NCBI RefSeq assembly: GCF_000024925.1
Contig: NC_013521.1
Span: 3,844,001 to 3,908,000 of the forward strand
Reading direction: 5' to 3'
Length of the DNA: 64,000 bases
Source: Sanguibacter keddieii DSM 10542
Lineage (GTDB): Bacteria; Actinomycetota; Actinomycetes; Actinomycetales; Cellulomonadaceae
Shown here: positions 52,003 to 62,712 of the stretch, in pieces
Layout of the letters: each line of letters starts with the position of its first letter
Position numbering within the stretch: the stretch's first letter is position 1
Program-made: the position numbers and the translations under genes
The notes under the pieces: model-generated
What the model was told of the DNA's origin: nothing
The model's database searches: none
The model's input: only the letters and a program-made list of their open reading frames with translations

Positions 52003-52188
52003 TCCTCAGGTCACAACAGTGCCGGGACGTCGTTGCTTCCAGCCGTGGCGCACGTCACGCACCGCAGACCTGGACGGCGTCTTCACCGATGACGGCCTCG
52101 GCGTCGCTAGAGTCGGTGCGCCGGTCCAGACCAGGACTCGGCACGACCGCGGCCGCACGGCCTAACGAGCCGACCGAGGAGCGAGCAC

Positions 52189-53100
52189 GTGGCGAGACCG
52201 CCGACACGTCGGACAGCGCTGACATCGCTGACTGCGACGGCGTTGCTCGTCGCACTCCTGGCCGGGTGCTCGACCACGCCGGACCCGTCCAGCCCTGGCT
52301 CCTCCCAGACCTCCACCCCGACCTCTACGGCGCCGTCAGGCGAGTCGGCTCCCGACGAGCCCTCGACCCAGGCCCCGACACCCGAGGCGACCGCCGAGTC
52401 CCCCGCCCCCGCCCCCTCGCTGCTCGTCCACGTCTCGGTCGAGAGCGGCTCTGTCGTGGCCGAGGTGGTGGACCTGTCCGGTGGCCCGACCGTCGCGTCG
52501 CCACCGGACGGCGACACCGGCACCGTCCTCACCGTCGTCGTAGAGGACCCCGCCGCCCCCGTGATCCTCGACGTCCCCGAGGCCGTCGGAGGGTCGGTGC
52601 AGGTCGCGGCCGACCGGACCGCGGCGGTGCTCCACGCAGACGGCCGTCTCGCCCTCGGGCTGGCTCTGCCGAAGGCCGAAGGGACGAACGGCACGCAGGC
52701 CCGTGTCCGATGGGTGGAGACGGCAGAGGGCGCCCAGCCCGGGGACGGCCCCTCCCTGGTCCTCGACGTGAGCGCGGTCGACCCGGCTGTCTTCCCGCTG
52801 GTGGTCACGACGCAGCTCGGGGCCTCCGTGGTCGCGTCGGCGTCGTGGGGAGACCGCGAGGGTGGCCGCTCGCTCGCCGTCACGCCGACCGACTGGGGCC
52901 GGGTGTCGGGCGCGACGGGCAGCGCGACCGCCTGGGCGGACCTGCTCGCCGTCGAGCCGGAGGCCGACACCCCGGGCATGGAGACCCAGCTGCAGTGCCA
53001 CCTGCTCGGCGCCCGCGACAAGGCGACCTGGAACCTCGAGCCGTGGCGGCCCGACCTCGGCCTCGTCGAGTACGCGCTCGCCCGCTGCAACCCGACCTGA
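52189..53100 (+). CDS. DUF2599 lipoprotein
   Basis: A 303-residue exported lipoprotein. The signal ends in the lipobox LLAGC with lipidated Cys27, then a ~50-residue Ser/Thr/Pro/Glu linker. The body is beta-rich (LLVHVSVESGSVVAEVV onward), and the C-terminus carries the DUF2599 signature METQLQCHLLGARDKATWNL followed by EPWRPDL and CNPT; the two Cys could form a disulfide outside the membrane. DUF2599 has no known function. GTG start with GGAG upstream; a TAGAGT box at about 52107 may be the -10. Confidence 0.87.
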   Translation: MARPPTRRTALTSLTATALLVALLAGCSTTPDPSSPGSSQTSTPTSTAPSGESAPDEPSTQAPTPEATAESPAPAPSLLVHVSVESGSVVAEVVDLSGGPTVASPPDGDTGTVLTVVVEDPAAPVILDVPEAVGGSVQVAADRTAAVLHADGRLALGLALPKAEGTNGTQARVRWVETAEGAQPGDGPSLVLDVSAVDPAVFPLVVTTQLGASVVASASWGDREGGRSLAVTPTDWGRVSGATGSATAWADLLAVEPEADTPGMETQLQCHLLGARDKATWNLEPWRPDLGLVEYALARCNPT

Positions 53101-53135
53101 CCCGAGCGCCGTCACGCTCCCCACCCGCCCGTCCC

Positions 53136-53197
53136 CATGCCCGAGACGCGATGGGGCGGACCTCTGCGGAGGGGTTCGCCGGCGCGCCCCGGGCATG
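53136..53197. terminator. Cruciform-like inverted repeat between convergent genes
   Basis: Outer arms CATGCCCG (53136-53143) and CGGGCATG (53190-53197) enclose a small CCTC-TGCG-GAGG hairpin (53161-53172) and other partly paired bases. It lies between the convergent DUF2599 and EamA genes. Confidence 0.5.
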
Positions 53198-53242
53198 AGT
53201 TCGGGTGGAGGCGGGGCGTGGTGGGGATGGGACGCTGCTGGG

Positions 53243-54109
53243 TCAGGGGGTGGGGGCGGGTTCCGGGCGGCTCGGGCGGCTGGTGAGGGCGATGGCGACG
53301 CAGACCAGGACGAGGCCGACGACCTCGAAGCCGTGCGGCACCTGGCCGAGCATCACGACGCCGACGAGCAGCGCGGAGACGGGCAGGATCGCGAGCAGGA
53401 TGGCGAACTGCGCGGGGCGCAGGCGGCGGAGCACCACCTGGTCGATCGCGTAGGGGATCACGGACGACGCGACCGCCACGCCGACGAGGGCCAGCGCGCT
53501 CTGCCACCCGCCGAGCAGCGGCAGGGCACCGGGGCCGGCGAAGGGCGCGAAGACCAGCGCGCCCGCCACCATCGCGAGGGCGAGCGGAGCCAGGCCGGTC
53601 CCCTGGGCCGAGACCCGCCGTCCCAGCAGGATGTACCCGGCCCACGCGGCCGCGGCCGCGAGGATGAGCACGAGGCCGAGGACCGCACCCTCACCCCCGT
53701 CGTTCACCGTGACCCCGGCGAGCATGACGACGCCGCAGAGCGCCAGCGCGATGGCGACCCGCTCGCGGACACCCTTGCCGGTGAGCGCGGCGACGGCCAC
53801 CGGCCCGAGGAACTCCATCGCGACGGCGTTGCCGAGCGGCAGGTGCTCGAGGGCCGCGTAGAAGGTGAGGTTCATCGTCGCGAGGACGACGCCGAAGAGG
53901 ACGCAGGCGAGGAGCGTCTGCCGGGTCCACCGCGTCCGCCACGGGCGCGCCCAGGCGACAAGCACGAGGGCGGCGACGGCGATGCGCGCCCACCCGACCG
54001 AGACAGCAGACGCGGTGTCGAAGAGCCCGACGGCGATCCCGGCGCCGAGGTACTGGCAGACCCCGGAGAGCAGGAACAGCAGCGGGGCGGGGAGACGGTG
54101 CACGTGCAC
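53243..54109 (-). CDS. EamA/RhaT-type drug/metabolite exporter
   Basis: A 288-residue membrane protein with ten predicted helices in two EamA repeats. MNLTFYAALEHLPLGNAVAM and EFLGPVAVAAL mark repeat one and SSVIPYAIDQVVLRRLRPAQ with FAILLAILPVSALLVGVVML repeat two; these are typical of threonine/homoserine-exporter (RhtA)-like members. It probably exports amino acids or related metabolites. Start uncertain: GTG 54109 or 54103, neither with a good ribosome binding site. Confidence 0.87.
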   Translation of the reverse strand: MHVHRLPAPLLFLLSGVCQYLGAGIAVGLFDTASAVSVGWARIAVAALVLVAWARPWRTRWTRQTLLACVLFGVVLATMNLTFYAALEHLPLGNAVAMEFLGPVAVAALTGKGVRERVAIALALCGVVMLAGVTVNDGGEGAVLGLVLILAAAAAWAGYILLGRRVSAQGTGLAPLALAMVAGALVFAPFAGPGALPLLGGWQSALALVGVAVASSVIPYAIDQVVLRRLRPAQFAILLAILPVSALLVGVVMLGQVPHGFEVVGLVLVCVAIALTSRPSRPEPAPTP

Positions 54110-54209
54110 ACTGTCGCACGAGCACCGTCTCCGAGGAGAGGCCTCCCGGGGCAGGAGCACCGACCTGCGATCGCCGCGGTCGCCCCGTCGTCGGGTCAGC
54201 CCGGACCGG

Positions 54210-56294
54210 TCACGCCTTCTTCTTGCCCATCGCCTTCTCCGACACCGGCTCGTCGCCGCTCGCGCGGGCGACCCGCCGGGCCTCGCGGGCCTCGTCCTGG
54301 CGCTGCTTCTCGACGCCCGTCGCGATGGTCGCGCGGACGTGCTCGGGGCCGTAGCCGAAGCCGTCGACGAGGTCCTGGGCATAGGGCCGCAGCCGTGCGA
54401 CGAGCCGGTCGGTGTACGACGACACGGTCCGGGCGCGCTGCGCGGTGAGACGCCCGTTGATGAGGTACCAGGCGAGGTTCTTCTCGATCACCGAGAGCCC
54501 GTAGAGGTCGCGGACCCAGGTGAGCACCAGCTGCGTGCCCGGGTCGTCGACGTCGCCGAGAGCCTTGCTGAAGGCCTCCCACTGGACGAGGTCGGCGTGC
54601 GCGCGGGCCGCCTCGATGAGCTCGTGCTGGTGGGTGTTGAACAGCGCGGCGGCCTCCTCACGGCCCATCTTGGAGGCGGGGCGCAGGGCGTTGGCGAGCT
54701 CGGCGACCATCGTCTCGACCCGGTCGGTGAGCAGCTCGCGCTGCGCGACCTCCTCGCGGAGGTGCCCGGCCGAGCGGCGCACCTCGCCACGGTCCTGGAG
54801 GGTCTGGGCGACGCGGCCGAGCGGCGTCCGGTAGAGCACGCTGTCCGCGGCACGCTCGACGACGAACCGCGCCATGCCGATGCCGTCGATGCCCTTGAAC
54901 CCGGCGGCGTAGTCGGCGAGCAGCCGCTTGCCCACGAGCTGGAGCAGCACCGTGTTGTCACCCTCGAAGGTCACGTAGACGTCCATGTCAGCACGCAGCG
55001 ACACGAGTCGGTTCTCGGTGAGGAAGCCCTGCCCGCCGCAGGCCTCGCGCGCCGTCTGCAGGGTCTCGAGCGCACGCCACGTCGACACGGGCTTGAGGGC
55101 GGCCGCCATGGTCTCGAGGTCCTCGCGGGACTCGGGGGTGTCGGTCTCGCCGGAGAACACCGCGTGGAACAGGTCGAGCAGGCGGTCGTGCGCGAAGTGC
55201 CCCGCGTAGGCGTGGGCGACGAGCGGCAGCAGACGCCGCTGGTGCTCGCCGTAGTCGAGCAGGACGGTCTCGTCGGAGCCCGTCCCGGACGAGAACTGCC
55301 GGCGCTCGTTGCCGTAGCGGACCGCGGTGGCGAGGGCGATCTTGCTCGCCACGCCGGCCGCGCCGTCGAGGGACACGCGCCCCTGCACCAGGGAGCCGAG
55401 CATGGTGAAGAACCGCCGCCCGGGGCTCTCGATCGGCGAGGAGTAGGTACCGTCGGGCGCCACCTGGCCGTAGCGGGCAAGCAGGTCCTCCCGGGGGACG
55501 CGCACCTGGTCGAAGTGCAGCCGTCCGTTGTCGATGCCGTTGAGCCCACCCTTGAGGCCGTCGTCGTCACCGCCGACGCCGTCGACGAAAGGCCCGGCGC
55601 TGCCGTCAGGGAGGGTCTCGCGGATGGTGGTGTAGAAGGCGTGCACCCCGTGGTTCACCCCGTGGGTGACGAGCTGGGCGAAGACGACGGCGGCCGTGCC
55701 GTGCTCGGCGGCGTTGCCGAGGTAGTCCTTCCACGCCGCCCGGAAGGGCGTGTGGATGACGAACTCCTCGGTGCCCGCGTCGTAGGTGGCCGTCGTCGCG
55801 ATGCTCGCGACGTCCGAGCCGTGGCCGGTCTCGGTCATGGCGAAGGCACCGGGGACCTCGATGCTCATCGCCCCGGGCAGCAGGCGGTCGTGCTGCTCGG
55901 GGGTGCCCAGGTGCAGGATCGCCGCACCGAAGAGGCCCCACTGGACGCCGGCCTTGATCTGCAGCGACGGGTCGGCGACCAACAGCTCCTCGAAGCCGGC
56001 GATGTTGCCGCCCGCGTCGTCCGAGCCGCCGAGGCGCTCGGGGAAGGCCCGCAGCACCTCGCCCTCCTCGACGAGGAGCTTGAGCTGCCCGAGGACGCGC
56101 TGACGCGCGTCGTGCATACTCGCGCCCTCGACCTTGGAGAAGCGCGGGTCGGCGCCGATCTCGCGGGCCCGTCGGCGCAGCCCGGCCCAGCGGCCGAGCA
56201 TGAGCGTCTGGAGGGCGGGGACGTCGACCGTCGGCTGGTCGCCGTCGGCCTCGGGGGTGGTGCGTGCTCTCTGGCGGTCCGAGACGGTTGTCAT
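54210..56294 (-). CDS. Acyl-CoA oxidase/dehydrogenase (ACOX-type)
   Basis: A 694-residue flavoprotein, much longer than ordinary acyl-CoA dehydrogenases and matching acyl-CoA oxidases. Visible are AFAMTETGHGSDVASIATTA, KIALATAVRYGNERRQF and the motif EACGGQGFLTENRLVSLRAD with TFEGDNTVLLQLVGK, where Glu444 is the catalytic base; a helical ACOX C-terminal domain follows and ends in a Lys-rich KAMGKKKA tail. It catalyses the first step of fatty-acid beta-oxidation, passing electrons to oxygen or an electron carrier. AAGGAG precedes the ATG. It follows a TetR gene by 90 bases. Confidence 0.9.
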   Translation of the reverse strand: MTTVSDRQRARTTPEADGDQPTVDVPALQTLMLGRWAGLRRRAREIGADPRFSKVEGASMHDARQRVLGQLKLLVEEGEVLRAFPERLGGSDDAGGNIAGFEELLVADPSLQIKAGVQWGLFGAAILHLGTPEQHDRLLPGAMSIEVPGAFAMTETGHGSDVASIATTATYDAGTEEFVIHTPFRAAWKDYLGNAAEHGTAAVVFAQLVTHGVNHGVHAFYTTIRETLPDGSAGPFVDGVGGDDDGLKGGLNGIDNGRLHFDQVRVPREDLLARYGQVAPDGTYSSPIESPGRRFFTMLGSLVQGRVSLDGAAGVASKIALATAVRYGNERRQFSSGTGSDETVLLDYGEHQRRLLPLVAHAYAGHFAHDRLLDLFHAVFSGETDTPESREDLETMAAALKPVSTWRALETLQTAREACGGQGFLTENRLVSLRADMDVYVTFEGDNTVLLQLVGKRLLADYAAGFKGIDGIGMARFVVERAADSVLYRTPLGRVAQTLQDRGEVRRSAGHLREEVAQRELLTDRVETMVAELANALRPASKMGREEAAALFNTHQHELIEAARAHADLVQWEAFSKALGDVDDPGTQLVLTWVRDLYGLSVIEKNLAWYLINGRLTAQRARTVSSYTDRLVARLRPYAQDLVDGFGYGPEHVRATIATGVEKQRQDEAREARRVARASGDEPVSEKAMGKKKA

Positions 56295-56384
56295 GCTGAA
56301 CTCCTTCGTACAGGCGAGGACGGTGTCAGGGGTCGACGCCCGACGGTGGGCGCCCGGCGGCGGTGGCGGCGGTGGGGTCGAGGC

Positions 56385-57041
56385 TCAGGCGGTGGGCTCC
56401 TCCAGGCGGTCCTGGGTGCGACGCGACCGGGCGAGGAACCCGACGGGCCCTCCCCACAGCCACGCGGTGACCTTGTCGGTGAGCTCGAGGCGGGAGGGGG
56501 CGTCGTCGTCCGTGCGGTGCGCGAGCCACCACTCACCGGCGCCGCGGATGAACCCGACCGCACCCGAGCCCCAGGCGGCCGCGTCGACCGGGTCGGCGTC
56601 CATCTCCTGGGCGAAGGGCAGCGCGACGATCTCGACCATCGAGTCGAGGAACGGCAGACCGGGGGCGGTGCGGGTGACGAAGTAGTAGACGTTCGGCGAG
56701 TGCTCGATCATCTCGAGGTACACGGCGACCATCGAGCGCAGTGCGTCGCGCGGCGTCGTCGCCGTGCCCGCTGCCGCGGTGAGCGCGTCGCGCATCTGGG
56801 CGACGACCGCCTCGCCGACGGCGAGCTGGAGGCCGGGCTTGTCGACGAAGTAGCGGTAGACGATCGACTTGGACGTCCCGGCGTGCGTGGCGATCTCGTC
56901 CATGGAGACCTCGGGGCCGGCCTTGTGGACCGCGCGGCGGGCGGCGTGGACGAGCTCGACGCGGCGCGCGGCGCGGTGGTCGTCCCAGCGCGTCGACCGA
57001 CCGTCGGGGGAGGCTGCGGTGTCTTCGGTGACCTGGCTCAC
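56385..57041 (-). CDS. TetR-family regulator upstream of acyl-CoA oxidase
   Basis: A 218-residue TetR protein with helix-turn-helix SMDEIATHAGTSKSIVYRYF and a C-terminal domain (YYFVTRTAPGLPFLDSMVEI, AAAWGSGAVGFIRGAGEWWL) of the kind found in regulators of fatty-acid degradation. It reads into the acyl-CoA oxidase gene 90 bases downstream on the same strand, so it probably represses that operon and senses an acyl-CoA. GTG 57041 is used; GTG 57050 is equally possible, as no ribosome binding site is seen. Confidence 0.87.
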   Translation of the reverse strand: MSQVTEDTAASPDGRSTRWDDHRAARRVELVHAARRAVHKAGPEVSMDEIATHAGTSKSIVYRYFVDKPGLQLAVGEAVVAQMRDALTAAAGTATTPRDALRSMVAVYLEMIEHSPNVYYFVTRTAPGLPFLDSMVEIVALPFAQEMDADPVDAAAWGSGAVGFIRGAGEWWLAHRTDDDAPSRLELTDKVTAWLWGGPVGFLARSRRTQDRLEEPTA

Positions 57042-57124
57042 GAGACTCACGGTATCAGGTACCCACGGTCTCGGACAGGGGGCGGACGCCACGCATGCCA
57101 GAGCCGCGCGCGACCGTCCCGACG

Positions 57125-57167
57125 CACGACGACGGCGCGACGGGTCTCCCGTCGCGCCGTCGTCGTG
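57125..57167. terminator. 20-bp hairpin at the end of the Opp operon
   Basis: Perfect 20-bp stem (57125-57144 with 57148-57167) with three-base loop TCT, 27 bases after the last gene of the ABC operon on the minus strand. No T-tract. Confidence 0.8.
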
Positions 57168-57193
57168 GCTCCGCGTGCTGGCGGGCTCGCGCC

Positions 57194-58063
57194 TCACATC
57201 CCCCGGGTGCCGAAGCGGTCGCGCCCGGCGTCCTGAGGGCCACCGGCCATCTCTGCGAGGACCTCGGCGCGCAGCCGACCGTGGTTCTCTGGGTTCGGCG
57301 CGGCACCCAGCAGCAGCTTCGTGTACTCGTGCTGCGGGTTCATGATCACCTCGTCGGACGGGCCGCGCTCGACGATCTTGCCCTTGAACAGCACGATGAT
57401 CTCGTCCGAGAAGTGCCGCGCCGTCGCGAGGTCGTGCGTGATGTAGAGGACCCCGAGGTTGTCCTCGCGCTGCAGGCGGGCCAGCAGGTTGAGGACGGAC
57501 AGCCGGATCGACACGTCGAGCATCGACACCGGCTCGTCGGCGACGAGGAACCGCGCGCCGGGCGCGAGGGCGCGGGCGATCGCGACGCGCTGGCGCTGCC
57601 CGCCCGAGAGCTCGTGCGGGCTGCGGCTCGCGTACGCGGCCGCAGGCGTGAGGCTCACGCGCTCGAGCAGCCGCTCGGTCTCCGCGTCCGCCTCGGCCTG
57701 CGTCTTCACGCGGCCGTGCAGGCGGAGCGGCCGCTCCAGGTGGTGCTGGATGGTGTGGAAGGGGTTGAGCGACGCGAAGGGGTCCTGGAACACCATCTGC
57801 ACGTCGTGGCGGTACCCGGCGAGCTTGCGCCCGTGCGTCGCGCTCACGTGGCCGTCGAGCAGGATCTCGCCCGACGACGGCGTCTCGAGCTTGGCGATCA
57901 TGCGGGCGATGGTCGACTTGCCCGACCCGCTCTCCCCCACGAGGGCGATGGTCTTGCCGGGCTCGAGCGTGAACGACACGTCGTCGACGGCGCGGAACTT
58001 CTTGCCCCGCCCGCCCTGCAGGCGGAAGTCCTTGACCAGGTGCTTGACCTCGAGAGTCTTCAT
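57194..58063 (-). CDS. Opp/Dpp-type ABC transporter ATPase 2 (OppF-like)
   Basis: A 289-residue ABC ATPase, last gene of the five-gene operon. Walker A GESGSGKS at residues 43-50, Q-loop in MVFQDPFASLNPF, signature LSGGQRQR at 152-159 and Walker B RFLVADEPVSMLDVS. The C-terminal part (HEYTKLLLGAAPNPE) is the oligopeptide/dipeptide regulatory segment. It forms a heterodimer with the ATPase encoded just upstream to drive import. GAGGAGG precedes the ATG, two bases after the upstream stop. Confidence 0.93.
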   Translation of the reverse strand: MKTLEVKHLVKDFRLQGGRGKKFRAVDDVSFTLEPGKTIALVGESGSGKSTIARMIAKLETPSSGEILLDGHVSATHGRKLAGYRHDVQMVFQDPFASLNPFHTIQHHLERPLRLHGRVKTQAEADAETERLLERVSLTPAAAYASRSPHELSGGQRQRVAIARALAPGARFLVADEPVSMLDVSIRLSVLNLLARLQREDNLGVLYITHDLATARHFSDEIIVLFKGKIVERGPSDEVIMNPQHEYTKLLLGAAPNPENHGRLRAEVLAEMAGGPQDAGRDRFGTRGM

Positions 58064-58065
58064 GG

Positions 58066-58955
<890 letters not shown>

Positions 58956-58959
<4 letters not shown>

Positions 58960-59984
58960 TGGTCACCCTTCTTCTTGGCGCGCTTCTTGGCGTCGCGGGT
59001 GTTCTTCGCCGCGATCGACCCGGCGCGCAGCTTCGGGTTGATGGTCTCGTCGATGCTGAAGTTCACGAGCGACAGCGCTCCGCCCAGGAACGCGATGAGC
59101 AGGCCTGGCGGGATGAACCACCACCACGCCCCACGGGTGAGCGCCGCACCCGACTGCGCGTCGTTGAGCATGGTGCCCCACGTGACGCTGCCGGTCGGGC
59201 CGAGCCCGAGGTACGACAGGCCCGCCTCCCCGAGGATCGCCGCGACGACCGCGAAGAGGAACTGCCCGGCGAAGAGCGGGAGCAGGTTCGGCATGATCTC
59301 GACGAGGATGATGCGCGTCGGCTTCTCGCCGGCGACCTTGGCGGCCGAGACGTAGTCGCGGGTCCGCAGGGAGCGCGCCTGGCTGCGCAGCACGAGCGCC
59401 GACCCGGCCCACGACGTCACCCCGAGGATGACGGCGAGGAGCCAGATCGTCCTGCCGGGGATGTACGAGGAGACCACGATCATGAGCGGCAGGCCGGGGA
59501 TGACCAGCATCACGCTGCTGATGAGGAACATGGTCTCGTCGACCCATCCGCCCAGGTAACCACCGATGACGCCGAAGATCACCGACAGCACGAGGGTGAT
59601 GACGCCGGCGGTGAGCCCGATGAGCAGCGAGCCGCGACCGCCGTGCGCCAGCTGAGACAAGACGTCAGCGCCGAGCTGGGTGGTGCCGAGCAGGTGGCCG
59701 TCCTCGCCGGGCCGCAGCAGGGATGCGTTGTCGAGCGCCGTCGGCGACTCCGTGAAGAAGGGCACGATGACCACGAAGAGCACGATGGCGACGATCACCC
59801 CCAGGCCGACGACCAGCTTGGGCGACCGCCGGAGGAGCTGACCGAAGCGCCGCAGCGCCCCACGCCTGACGGCTGCCGGGCCGTCTGTCACCGCCACCGG
59901 GGTGTCGTCGAGGACCTCGACGGGGCTCAGCGCCCCACCGCTCGCCTGTGCAGCGAGCTGCTGCTCGCGGATGTCGTCAGCCAT
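58956..59984 (-). CDS. Opp/Dpp-type ABC permease (OppC-like)
   Basis: A 342-residue permease of the DppC/OppC type. A ~45-residue cytoplasmic N-terminus precedes a first helix (LVVGLGVIVAIVLFVVIVPFF), then the typical LLGTTQLGADVLSQLAHGGR loop and a transmembrane core with the EAA-type sequence RTRDYVSAAKVAGEKPTRII. The C-terminus is Lys-rich. The start overlaps the upstream permease gene by eight bases. Confidence 0.93.
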
Positions 59985-60972
59985 TGTGCCGTGCCCTCGG
60001 GTCGATGAAGCCGTAGAACATGTCCATGATGAAGTTCGCTGCCAGCACGGTGAGCGTGATGACGAGGAACACCCCCTGCATGAGGGCGTAGTCGTTGCCC
60101 TGGACCGCCTGGATCATGAGCCGTCCGAGGCCGGGGTAGGTGAAGACCTGCTCCATGACGATCGAGCCCGAGACCACGAACCCGAGGGCGATGGTGAAGC
60201 CGGCGATCGACGGGAGCGAGGCGTTGCGGACCGTGTAGGTCATGAAGATGCGCGAAGGACGCAGGCCCTTGGCCTCGGCGGTGGTGATGTAGTCCTCCGA
60301 GAGCGTGGAGACCGTCATGTTGCGCATACCGAGCAGCCACCCGCCGACCGAGCTGAGGATGATGGTGATCGCTGGGAGCGTGGCGTGCCGCAACGCGTCG
60401 AGGAAGAAGGCGAAGGAGGCCTCTGGGTTGTCGAAGGTCCACGTGTCCCAGCCTCCGATGATCGGGAACCAGCCGAGCGACACGGAGAAGATGTAGACGA
60501 GCAGCAGCGCGAGCCAGAAGTAGGGCACCGACTGCAGGAGCGTCGTCGCGGGGATGACGTTGTCGGCCCATGTGCCGCGCTTCCACCCCACCCACGCCCC
60601 GCCGAAGATGCCGAGGAGGAACGAGATCACGGTCGCGGTGCCCACGAGCGCGAGGGTCCACGGCAGGGCCTCACCGATGAGGGTGGTGACCGGCGCCGGG
60701 TAGTTCGAGATGGAGACCCCGAGGTCTCCCCGGAAGATCGACCCGATGTAGCTCCAGTACTGCGTCCACATCGAGGCACCGTCGTCGGTGCCGAGGAGGA
60801 GCTCCACGCTGCGGATCATCGCCGGGGTGACCTCGCCGCCCAGCCGCGAGAGCTTCTGCAGCAGGATGGTGGCGGGGTCCCCCGGCAAGAGCCTGGGAAG
60901 GACGAAGTTGAGCGTGACGGCGAACCACAGGGTCAAGACGTAGAACGCGATCCGTCGGACATAAAATTTCAT
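59977..60972 (-). CDS. Opp/Dpp-type ABC permease (OppB-like)
   Basis: A 331-residue permease of the DppB/OppB family. The start KFYVRRIAFYVLTLWFAVTL with FVLPRLLPGDPA is diagnostic; the core contains the EAA-like LSEDYITTAEAKGLRPSRIF. The extracytoplasmic segment of ~60 residues between helices 1 and 2 (LGTDDGASMWTQYWSYIG) is somewhat longer than in simple dipeptide permeases. It follows the binding-protein gene by 48 bases. Confidence 0.93.
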   Translation of the reverse strand: MKFYVRRIAFYVLTLWFAVTLNFVLPRLLPGDPATILLQKLSRLGGEVTPAMIRSVELLLGTDDGASMWTQYWSYIGSIFRGDLGVSISNYPAPVTTLIGEALPWTLALVGTATVISFLLGIFGGAWVGWKRGTWADNVIPATTLLQSVPYFWLALLLVYIFSVSLGWFPIIGGWDTWTFDNPEASFAFFLDALRHATLPAITIILSSVGGWLLGMRNMTVSTLSEDYITTAEAKGLRPSRIFMTYTVRNASLPSIAGFTIALGFVVSGSIVMEQVFTYPGLGRLMIQAVQGNDYALMQGVFLVITLTVLAANFIMDMFYGFIDPRARHNG

Positions 60973-61020
60973 CGATCAACACTTCCCATGAGCTCGGAGC
61001 TCCTCCTCAGACGTCGCAGA

Positions 61021-62712
61021 TCAGTCGGCCGGCGTGATGTTCGCCGCGATGATCCCGGAGGACATCGAGCCCCAGGACGGCGGGAACGCGTACAGGTCGT
61101 CCTCGGTGGGCCAGCCCGTGTAGTCCTTCGTGTTCATGAAGGACAGCGTCGAGTTGATGACGAGCGGGATGTACGGGAGATCGGTGACGATGGCGTCCTG
61201 GATGATCGCGTACTGCTCGAGGCGCTCCGCGTCGTCGTCGGTCGCGGCGGCGGCCGTGACGGCAGCGTCGACTGCCGGGTCGCTGAAGCGGGAGAAGTTC
61301 CAGTCACCCTGCGGGACGGTGGTCCCGACGGGCTGCGTCTTGTCCGTGGTGAACCAGTCGCGGTAGATCTGGAACGGGTCGGCGACGTTGGTGCCGTTGA
61401 CGCCGTGCACCATGAGCTGGAAGCTGCCCGAGGTCTTCTGCTCGTCGACCTCGGCCTGCGACGCGGTCGAGGCGGTGATCTCGATGCCCGCCGCCTTGGC
61501 CTGCTCGGCGATGAGCTTCGCCGCGTTGTTGTAGTCGGTCCACCCGTCGATCGACACGAGGGTCATGGAGACGCGCTCGCCGTCCTTGGCGAAGATGCCG
61601 TCGCCCCCCTTGACGTACCCGGCGTCGGTGAGGACGGTCTCGGCCGCAGACACGTCTGCGGACTGCGGGCTCTCCTCGGGCATGCCCTCGGCGACCCACT
61701 TCTGGTCACGTGGCATGAGGGCGAAGGTGGGCGAGATGATGCCGGCCTTCTCGGAGAACGCCTTGGAGTCGATCTCCGTGCGGTCGATGGCGAGGTTGAT
61801 GGCCTGCCGGACGGCGACGTCCGTCTGGGGGCCCGTGCAGCCGAGCTCGGCGTTCGAGCAGGTGTAGATGACGGTCGGGTCCTGCGGGGTGTTGAGCATC
61901 CCGATGCGGCCGTCGGCGGTGACGGGCTCGGTGTCGGCGATGAACATCGCGGTCCAGTCGACCTTCCCCGTGGTCAGCAGGCTCTGGGCGGCGTTGTTGT
62001 CGTTGATCCCCAGGTAGCGGAGCTTGTCGACCGTCGGCTTTCCCTCTTCCCAGTAGTTCGGGTTCTTGGTGAGGGTGAAGGCCTGCGACGAGGTGGACTC
62101 GACCATGTACGGCCCGGTCCCGACGGCCTCTTCGTTGGTCCAGGCACCAGCCTCTTCCGGCGTGATGTCCTTCCAGATGTGCTCGGGGACGATCGCGGCC
62201 ATGAAGAGCCCGGCGGCGGTCGTGTACTGCGCGGTCTCGAAGGTCGCGACGACGGTGGTGTCGTCGGTGGCCTCGGCCGAGACGAGGCCGATCGGCTTGG
62301 CCGGCTCGTAGTTCCAGGTGAAGGCGACGTCCTTCGCGGTGAAGGGTGTGCCGTCGTTCCAGGTGACGCCCTCGCGGGTCTTCACGGTGAGCTGGGTGCC
62401 GTCCTCGTTGAACTCGAAGCTCTCGCCGAGCATGGGGACCGGGTCACCCGAGGCGGCGCGGTTGTAGTAGAAGAGCGGCTCGTAGATGGGGCCGAGCGTG
62501 CCGTTCTGGATGCCGGTCGAGTACGGGTTGAAGTTCGCCACGAGCGGGGTCTGCGCGCCTGCCCACACGTTGAGGACGGTGCCCTCGGCGTCGTCGCCGC
62601 CTCCTCCTCCGCCCCCGTTCGAGTCGCTGCTGCACCCTGAGACGATCAGGGCGAGGCTCGAGGCCAGCGCGGCTGCGGGGAGCAGTCGCCTGAGGCCCTC
62701 AGTTCGGATCAT
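61021..62712 (-). CDS. ABC transporter substrate-binding lipoprotein, family 5
   Basis: A 563-residue family-5 solute-binding protein, first gene of the operon. The signal ends in the lipobox VSGC with lipidated Cys27, then a Gly-rich linker. Conserved segments are VWAGAQTPLVANFNPYSTG, EDGTQLTVKTREGVTWNDGT, YMVESTSSQAFTLTKNPNYW and YLGINDNNAAQSLLTTGKVD. Members of this layout bind peptides or, in several saccharolytic bacteria, cello- or other oligosaccharides; I cannot decide which. The complete importer (binding protein, two permeases, two ATPases) is encoded in order. Confidence 0.92.
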   Translation of the reverse strand: MIRTEGLRRLLPAAALASSLALIVSGCSSDSNGGGGGGGDDAEGTVLNVWAGAQTPLVANFNPYSTGIQNGTLGPIYEPLFYYNRAASGDPVPMLGESFEFNEDGTQLTVKTREGVTWNDGTPFTAKDVAFTWNYEPAKPIGLVSAEATDDTTVVATFETAQYTTAAGLFMAAIVPEHIWKDITPEEAGAWTNEEAVGTGPYMVESTSSQAFTLTKNPNYWEEGKPTVDKLRYLGINDNNAAQSLLTTGKVDWTAMFIADTEPVTADGRIGMLNTPQDPTVIYTCSNAELGCTGPQTDVAVRQAINLAIDRTEIDSKAFSEKAGIISPTFALMPRDQKWVAEGMPEESPQSADVSAAETVLTDAGYVKGGDGIFAKDGERVSMTLVSIDGWTDYNNAAKLIAEQAKAAGIEITASTASQAEVDEQKTSGSFQLMVHGVNGTNVADPFQIYRDWFTTDKTQPVGTTVPQGDWNFSRFSDPAVDAAVTAAAATDDDAERLEQYAIIQDAIVTDLPYIPLVINSTLSFMNTKDYTGWPTEDDLYAFPPSWGSMSSGIIAANITPAD